Source: Streptomyces sp. TRM68416 (GTDB taxonomy: Bacteria > Actinomycetota > Actinomycetes > Streptomycetales > Streptomycetaceae). Taken from it: DNA of 64,000 nucleotides. The notes beneath the pieces were generated by a model. That model saw only the letters and a list, made by a program, of their open reading frames with translations, made no database searches and was not told the DNA's origin. Below are positions 60,781 to 64,000 of this stretch, one piece after another (position 1 is the stretch's first letter; every line of letters starts with the position of its first letter). A program made the translations under genes and the position numbers. The DNA is taken from assembly GCF_014596915.1 (NCBI RefSeq), contig NZ_JACVWU010000004.1:186001-250000 (forward strand), in the 5' to 3' direction.

Positions 60781-61545
60781 GCGCCACCGCCTTCCTGCGT
60801 GTGCGCCTGATGCGCTGGGCACGCTGCTGGTCGTCCTGGTCGTACTGCCGCTGCAGGTCCTTGACGATGGCGAGCATTTCCCGGCCGGACTGGCGCGGCC
60901 GGTCCGCGTGCGACCACGTCATCAGGTGATCGCGCAGGACGGTGTGGCGTCCCTTGCGCAGGTGCGGCTTGATGAGATCCATGCCGAGCCGGGCCAGCAG
61001 TACGTCCGTGCGGCGCGGCGTGATGGGCCCGTAGAGGTTCTGGTAGGCGACCAGGTGCACGATCTGCTCGTCGCTGAACCGGGCCATCACCTCGTCCGGC
61101 GGCAGCTGGTAGGAGACGGACAGGTCGTACAGGAGCTTCAGCTCCGGTCGCCGCCGGAGTTTCCCTCGGCGTCCTTGACCTTCTGCTCGAAGTCCCGGTC
61201 CTCGCCCGAGAGGTGACGGCAGAGCTTGAACAGGCCGTCGACGGTGCCGCCCGACTTCTTCGAGAGGATGGCGATGCCCTCGGCCAGGTCGGGGAAGACC
61301 TTCTCCGCGGTGCCTGGCTCGTACAGGCACTTGGCGACGATCTCCGCGCGGTTGGACTTCACCGCCATCTCCGCACCGCCCCTGCCCTCAGAGAAGCGGA
61401 GCTTGTTCAGCTTGTTCTGGTAGGCCTCCCAGTCGCCCGAGGGCAGGCCCCACACATCGACGGTCACACCCCACTCGGGGATCTCCAGGCCTTCCTCGGT
61501 CTTGATGTCCTGCGCGGCGCGGATGGCTTCCTTGATGCTGCTCAC
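60764..61545 (-). CDS. Tail assembly chaperone GT (frameshift product)
   Basis: G reading frame continues after a -1 shift at the slippery heptamer GGGAAAC (61165-61159) into a 131-codon frame (LRRRPELKLLYDLSVSY, PPDEVMARFSDEQI, MLAIVKDLQRQYDQDDQQ), total about 260 aa. In siphoviruses G and GT bind the tape measure during tail assembly. The overlapping -1 frame has no start of its own near the joint. Confidence 0.82.
61138..61545 (-). CDS. Tail assembly chaperone G
   Basis: 135 aa, unshifted product. MSSIKEAIRAAQDIKTEEGL, then WGVTVDVWGLPSGDWEAYQNKLNKL, ending GNSGGDRS. Acidic, as usual. The slippery site is 7 codons before its stop. Preceded by the tail tube gene. Confidence 0.88.
   Translation of the reverse strand: MSSIKEAIRAAQDIKTEEGLEIPEWGVTVDVWGLPSGDWEAYQNKLNKLRFSEGRGGAEMAVKSNRAEIVAKCLYEPGTAEKVFPDLAEGIAILSKKSGGTVDGLFKLCRHLSGEDRDFEQKVKDAEGNSGGDRS
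61159..61165 (-). promoter_or_regulatory. -1 frameshift slippery heptamer GGGAAAC
   Basis: In the zero frame the bases are read G-GGA-AAC, the X-XXY-YYZ form required for -1 slippage. The next codons in the shifted frame are CTC CGG CGG CGA. The following GCCGG/CCGGC region could form the stimulatory stem. Confidence 0.8.
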
Positions 61546-61568
61546 GATGGGGTGCTCCTCCGCGCTGG

Positions 61569-62003
61569 TCAGACCCCGGTCGGGGTCAGGGTGGGCTTGC
61601 CGCTGATCTTGAAGGTGACCTCTCGGGCCATCTTGTCGTCGAGGGGGAACTCGTCCCCGATATCCGAGATGCCGGCGGAGAACTGCCAGGTGTGCTCGTC
61701 CGGATCGCCCGGCAGGATCACCAGCTGGTAGTCGCGCAGGTCGTCTTCCTCGAAGTCGGCGTCCAGGGCCTGGTGGGTGGTCTCCCCGGGCCGGTAGTTG
61801 ATGGTGGCGGTGACCTCGCCGCCGTCCTTCATGCCCTTGACGAACTCCCGGTACTTGTCCGGGGAGTCGTGCGCGGAGACGTCGATCATGTTTCGGGTGC
61901 GGGACGGCCCCGACAGGGACTCCACCGAGGCGATCGTCACGAACACCCCGCCGCCCGTGCTGTCCCGCTTGAGCTGGGTCCCGGTTGCGTCCTCACCAGC
62001 CAT
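61569..62003 (-). CDS. Major tail tube protein
   Basis: 144 aa. MAGEDATGTQLKRDSTGGGV, VTIASVESLSGPSRTRNMIDVSAHDSPDKYREFVKGMKDGGEVTATINY, VTFKISGKPTLTPTG. The pattern matches the lambda gpV/phage_tail_2 tube family. Beta-sandwich, no motif beyond. Just upstream of chaperone G in the standard siphovirus order. Confidence 0.87.
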   Translation of the reverse strand: MAGEDATGTQLKRDSTGGGVFVTIASVESLSGPSRTRNMIDVSAHDSPDKYREFVKGMKDGGEVTATINYRPGETTHQALDADFEEDDLRDYQLVILPGDPDEHTWQFSAGISDIGDEFPLDDKMAREVTFKISGKPTLTPTGV

Positions 62004-62046
62004 CGCCGGTCACTTCCTCTCTTCTGCTGTCTGGTCTGCTCGCCGG

Positions 62047-62472
62047 TCAGGGCTGCACTTGGGTCAGCACCCGGAACGAGACGGGGATGTGCCGGATGTC
62101 GCCCGGCGGTTCGGGATCGGTCAGCGTCTGCTGCGACACGAAATACGTGGCCACGTGCCGGTGCCCGGCGATGCTCAGCGGCCGGTGCTCCAGCAGCGCC
62201 CGCAGCCGGTTGGCGATCGTGCGGGCCTGGTGGAAGCCGCGGTACTGGGACCACACATGCAGCGTGATCACGGTGTTCGAGCCGTGGCTGTCGTGGCTGT
62301 TGTCGGGGGTCTCGACGGCGTCACCGGTCTCGATGTACGGGAAGGTGTCCTTCTCCTCCACCCAGTCGGCGACCACCGGCACCAGGCTCATCAGCTCGAC
62401 GTCGGCCCGCAGCAGCGCCAGCACCGCATCGTTCACCGGACCGGCCGCCGAGGCGGAGACGGGCATGCTCAC
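62047..62472 (-). CDS. Tail terminator/DUF3168-like protein
   Basis: 141 aa. AVLALLRADVELMSLVPVVADWVEEKDTFPYIETGDAV and TLHVWSQYRGFHQARTIANRLRALLEHRPL are the DUF3168 pattern (tail terminator/completion). GTG 62472 overlaps the gp10-like gene stop (GTGA). Confidence 0.83.
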   Translation of the reverse strand: MSMPVSASAAGPVNDAVLALLRADVELMSLVPVVADWVEEKDTFPYIETGDAVETPDNSHDSHGSNTVITLHVWSQYRGFHQARTIANRLRALLEHRPLSIAGHRHVATYFVSQQTLTDPEPPGDIRHIPVSFRVLTQVQP

Positions 62473-62843
62473 CGGATGTGCCTCCTCACCTCGTCGCGCA
62501 GCCGCTGCACGAACTGCGTGCCCGCCCGCTCCAGCGCCGGAATCAGCGTCGGGTTCGCGGGCAGGCGGCGGGTGCCGCGCTCGTGGAAGACCGCATACAG
62601 GTCGTCCTGGTCGCGCCAGCCCACCGACGTCTGCAGGCCCTGTTTCTCGTAGGTGGCCCTGACGCTGGTCTGCAGGTTGCGGGAGTCGACGCGCACATGG
62701 CGGCGGACGTCTCCCACCATGAGGCCGGCGGAGTTCTCGTTCTCGGCGCGGGCGGCCTGCTTGAGCTGCTCGGGCAGTTCCCTCAGCCGCCGTTCAAGCC
62801 GCTCCAGGCCGACGATCTCCACGCGCGCCCTACGTCGGGCCAT
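62469..62843 (-). CDS. HK97 gp10-like head-tail protein
   Basis: 124 aa. LERLERRLRELPEQLKQAARAEN, VRRHVRVDSRNLQTSVRATYE, VFHERGTRRLPANPTLIPALE: the HK97 gp10 family (neck/tail completion). Starts with MARRRARVEIVGLERL; overlaps the 61-aa gene by 14 bp. Confidence 0.85.
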   Translation of the reverse strand: MARRRARVEIVGLERLERRLRELPEQLKQAARAENENSAGLMVGDVRRHVRVDSRNLQTSVRATYEKQGLQTSVGWRDQDDLYAVFHERGTRRLPANPTLIPALERAGTQFVQRLRDEVRRHIR

Positions 62844-63015
62844 CACCGTCCCCCTGTCTCTCGACCGCGTCGGCTGCCTCACGCAGCAGGGCGGCGAACC
62901 GGGGGCAGTCCAGTTGCGTCTCACCGTCGTCGGGGGTGTAGGTGGCGATCGGGTAGTCCCGGCCGGCGATCCGCGCGAACAGCTCGATCTCCACACGCAC
63001 AGTGAGGTCAGCCAC
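62830..63015 (-). CDS. 61-aa phage protein
   Basis: MADLTVRVEIELFARIAGRD then CPRFAALLREAADAVERQGD. Small alpha/beta protein of unknown function in the connector region. 3-bp spacing to the 55-aa gene. Confidence 0.7.
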   Translation of the reverse strand: MADLTVRVEIELFARIAGRDYPIATYTPDDGETQLDCPRFAALLREAADAVERQGDGDGPT

Positions 63016-63018
63016 CGC

Positions 63019-63186
63019 TCACCGCCGCTTGGCCAGCTGCATGCGGATCGCGTGCAGTTCACCCGCGACGGCCAGGAGGGCGAAGGCGACCGCACGCGGC
63101 ACGTCCACGTCCTTCTCACCGAGGCCGAGGAACTCCTCCGCCCGGCGCCGGCACTCCTGCGGCTCGGCCTGGGGCAGTCCTGTCAT
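63019..63186 (-). CDS. 55-aa phage protein
   Basis: Reads MTGLPQAEPQECRRRAEEFL, GLGEKDVDVPRAVAFALLAV, AGELHAIRMQLAKRR-stop. Amphipathic helical. Contiguous with neighbours (3-bp gaps on both sides) and in the same strand, which supports coding. Unknown function. Confidence 0.6.
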   Translation of the reverse strand: MTGLPQAEPQECRRRAEEFLGLGEKDVDVPRAVAFALLAVAGELHAIRMQLAKRR

Positions 63187-63189
63187 GGG

Positions 63190-63528
63190 TCAGGCCCCCA
63201 GCTCGAACGCCGCGACGGTGACGAGGTTGACGCCGTCGTAGGTGATCGCGGCGCGGCCGTTGGCGCCGCGGTAGACACCTGCGAGAGGGAGGATGCCGTG
63301 GTCGCCGGCCGCCACCACCAGCGAGGCGTCGGCGACGGCCAGGCCCTTGACCGTGCCCGGCGTGGCCACGGTGACCGTGTGCGGGGCGGCGTCCCCGTTC
63401 GCCACGTACAGGAAGCGGCCCGGGCCGACGGGGGCGGTGTCCCCGCCCGCCGCGGCGTCGACCGCCTGGGCGGCGACATCGGCGATGCCGGTTGCCACCG
63501 GCACGGGGGTGAGGCTGAGGTCAGCCAT
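63190..63528 (-). CDS. Phage head/tail accessory protein
   Basis: 112 aa. Beta-rich (FLYVANGDAAPHTVTVATPG, AVADASLVVAAGDHGIL, AITYDGVNLVTVAAFELGA). Resembles small head-decoration or connector-associated proteins in this position; not named. Overlaps the adaptor gene by 8 bp. Confidence 0.7.
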   Translation of the reverse strand: MADLSLTPVPVATGIADVAAQAVDAAAGGDTAPVGPGRFLYVANGDAAPHTVTVATPGTVKGLAVADASLVVAAGDHGILPLAGVYRGANGRAAITYDGVNLVTVAAFELGA

Positions 63529-63886
63529 GTCCTTCTCCTTCTGCCTGGATCAGCTCGACGAGAGCCTTGGAGTAGACGGGCGTGGACGGCTGCACCACCG
63601 ACTGCACCCGGAACACCTGCGCATTGCCCAGGGCGTCGGTGCCGCGCAGTTCGTCGCCGCGGCGCACGTCCGCACGCGGCAGCAGGAAGACGTCGTGGGA
63701 GTGCCGGGACGTGGTCTGCGCGGCCACCAGGCGCTCGGTCGGGGACGGCTGGTCGACCTTCGCCCGCACGCTGCCCTGCAGCACGTACTCGACGACCTGC
63801 CCGCCGTGCCCGTCGTCGGTGGCCGTGGGCCGGTGCACCGTCAGCTGCCGGTTCAGATAGCGGCCGATACCGGCGCGGCCCCTCAC
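63521..63886 (-). CDS. Head-tail connector (head closure)
   Basis: 121 aa. RQLTVHRPTATDDGHGGQVVEYVLQGSVRAKVDQPSPTERLVAAQTTSRHSHDVFLLP resembles phage head-tail joining/head-closure proteins (SPP1 gp16-like). GTG 63886 overlaps the next gene's stop. Confidence 0.78.
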   Translation of the reverse strand: MRGRAGIGRYLNRQLTVHRPTATDDGHGGQVVEYVLQGSVRAKVDQPSPTERLVAAQTTSRHSHDVFLLPRADVRRGDELRGTDALGNAQVFRVQSVVQPSTPVYSKALVELIQAEGEGHG

Positions 63887-64000
63887 CGGAACGTCACCAT
63901 GGTCGCGCTGCCGCCGAAGCGGGCGGCCAGCCGCTCGCGTTCGTAGTCGGGCAGCTCCATCACGGTGATCAGGCCGTGGCTGCCGTAGGTGACGGAGTAG
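63883..64000 (-). CDS. Phage gene, 3' end only
   Basis: The frame reads YSVTYGSHGLITVMELPDYE then RERLAARFGGSATMVTFR-stop. Only the last 38 codons lie in the window; the rest is beyond the right edge. Position suggests a head/connector protein. GTGA overlap with the head-closure gene. Confidence 0.6.
   Translation of the reverse strand, partial: YSVTYGSHGLITVMELPDYERERLAARFGGSATMVTFR

Larger units (their letters stand above)
49788..64000. mobile_element. Siphovirus-type prophage, left part
   Basis: Starts where the TadA reading frame is lost; the bacterial/phage joint must lie at or before 49788, the crossover possibly within GGCAA (49783-49787). It continues to the window's right edge. Late genes (head-tail connectors, tail, lysis) are transcribed leftward toward this end. 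The integrase, capsid and terminase must be further right. Siphovirus type is inferred from tail tube, G/GT chaperones and tape measure together. Confidence 0.85.

Overview
The window is high-GC DNA from the core chromosome of a Streptomyces. The evidence is codon use saturated with G/C at third positions, frequent GTG starts, ATGA/GTGA gene overlaps, and genes typical of the genus (wblA, a Crp-type regulator, an Ssd-like ATPase, paired ArsA-like ATPases). As I recall the Streptomyces coelicolor map, the genes run collinear, in descending order, with SCO3615 (ask) down to SCO3556 (TadA-like ATPase). Two stretches look accessory: a CHAT-protease module at 12.4-17.4 kb, and a prophage from about 49.79 kb to the right edge.

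Layout. 1-2.1 kb: aspartokinase (5' end outside the window) and aspartate-semialdehyde dehydrogenase. 2.3-4.3 kb: a SigE-family ECF sigma factor behind a twin inverted repeat, overlapping a single-pass membrane protein that may be its partner. 4.5-10.6 kb: an S9 peptidase, a methyltransferase, a SnoaL-like protein, SURF1, and a permease/TIGR03943 pair. 10.6-12 kb: DUF4287, a DUF305 lipoprotein and a His-rich DUF6153 protein. 12-17.4 kb: direct repeats and a scrap of a flavoprotein gene, then a 1387-aa helical-repeat CHAT protein and a 237-aa partner. 17.5 kb: tRNA-Pro(CGG). 17.6-26.4 kb: membrane protein, metallophosphoesterase, YqeY protein, class A PBP, wblA, two ArsA-like ATPases, a DUF4177-like protein, RidA. 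26.7-39.4 kb: Nudix, metallo-beta-lactamase-fold enzyme, nucleotidyltransferase, crp with an operator-like site, nth, CoA-type Nudix, MarP-type protease, hydrolase, Holin-X protein, nhaA, acs. 40.3-49.8 kb: a SulP/STAS/carbonic-anhydrase fusion, deacetylase-like lipoprotein, CooC/ParA-like ATPase, degenerate Fic-like protein with a 22-bp palindrome centred on its ATG, a 6S-like RNA, a HAD hydrolase, ssd, and a TadA/CpaF ATPase gene broken inside its Walker A codons.

The break at about 49,788 is the left end of a siphovirus-type prophage. Its left-end genes include a DUF6415 protein and a rightward trio ending in a DUF5753-type HTH regulator. A 17-bp-stem terminator separates these from a leftward late operon. 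Read in transcription order (right to left), that operon holds head-tail connector genes, tail terminator, tail tube, two tail-assembly chaperone frames joined by a GGGAAAC slippery site, tape measure, a large tail-tip protein, a PhoD-like phosphatase, two small proteins, an amidase endolysin and three small membrane proteins. Integrase, capsid and terminase genes are not in view.

The most distinctive items are the CHAT module beside a gene scar, insertion of the prophage exactly in the TadA P-loop, the PhoD-like enzyme inside the tail operon, and the palindrome on the Fic-like start codon. All assignments are from reading the sequence and from memory of protein families; no search was run.
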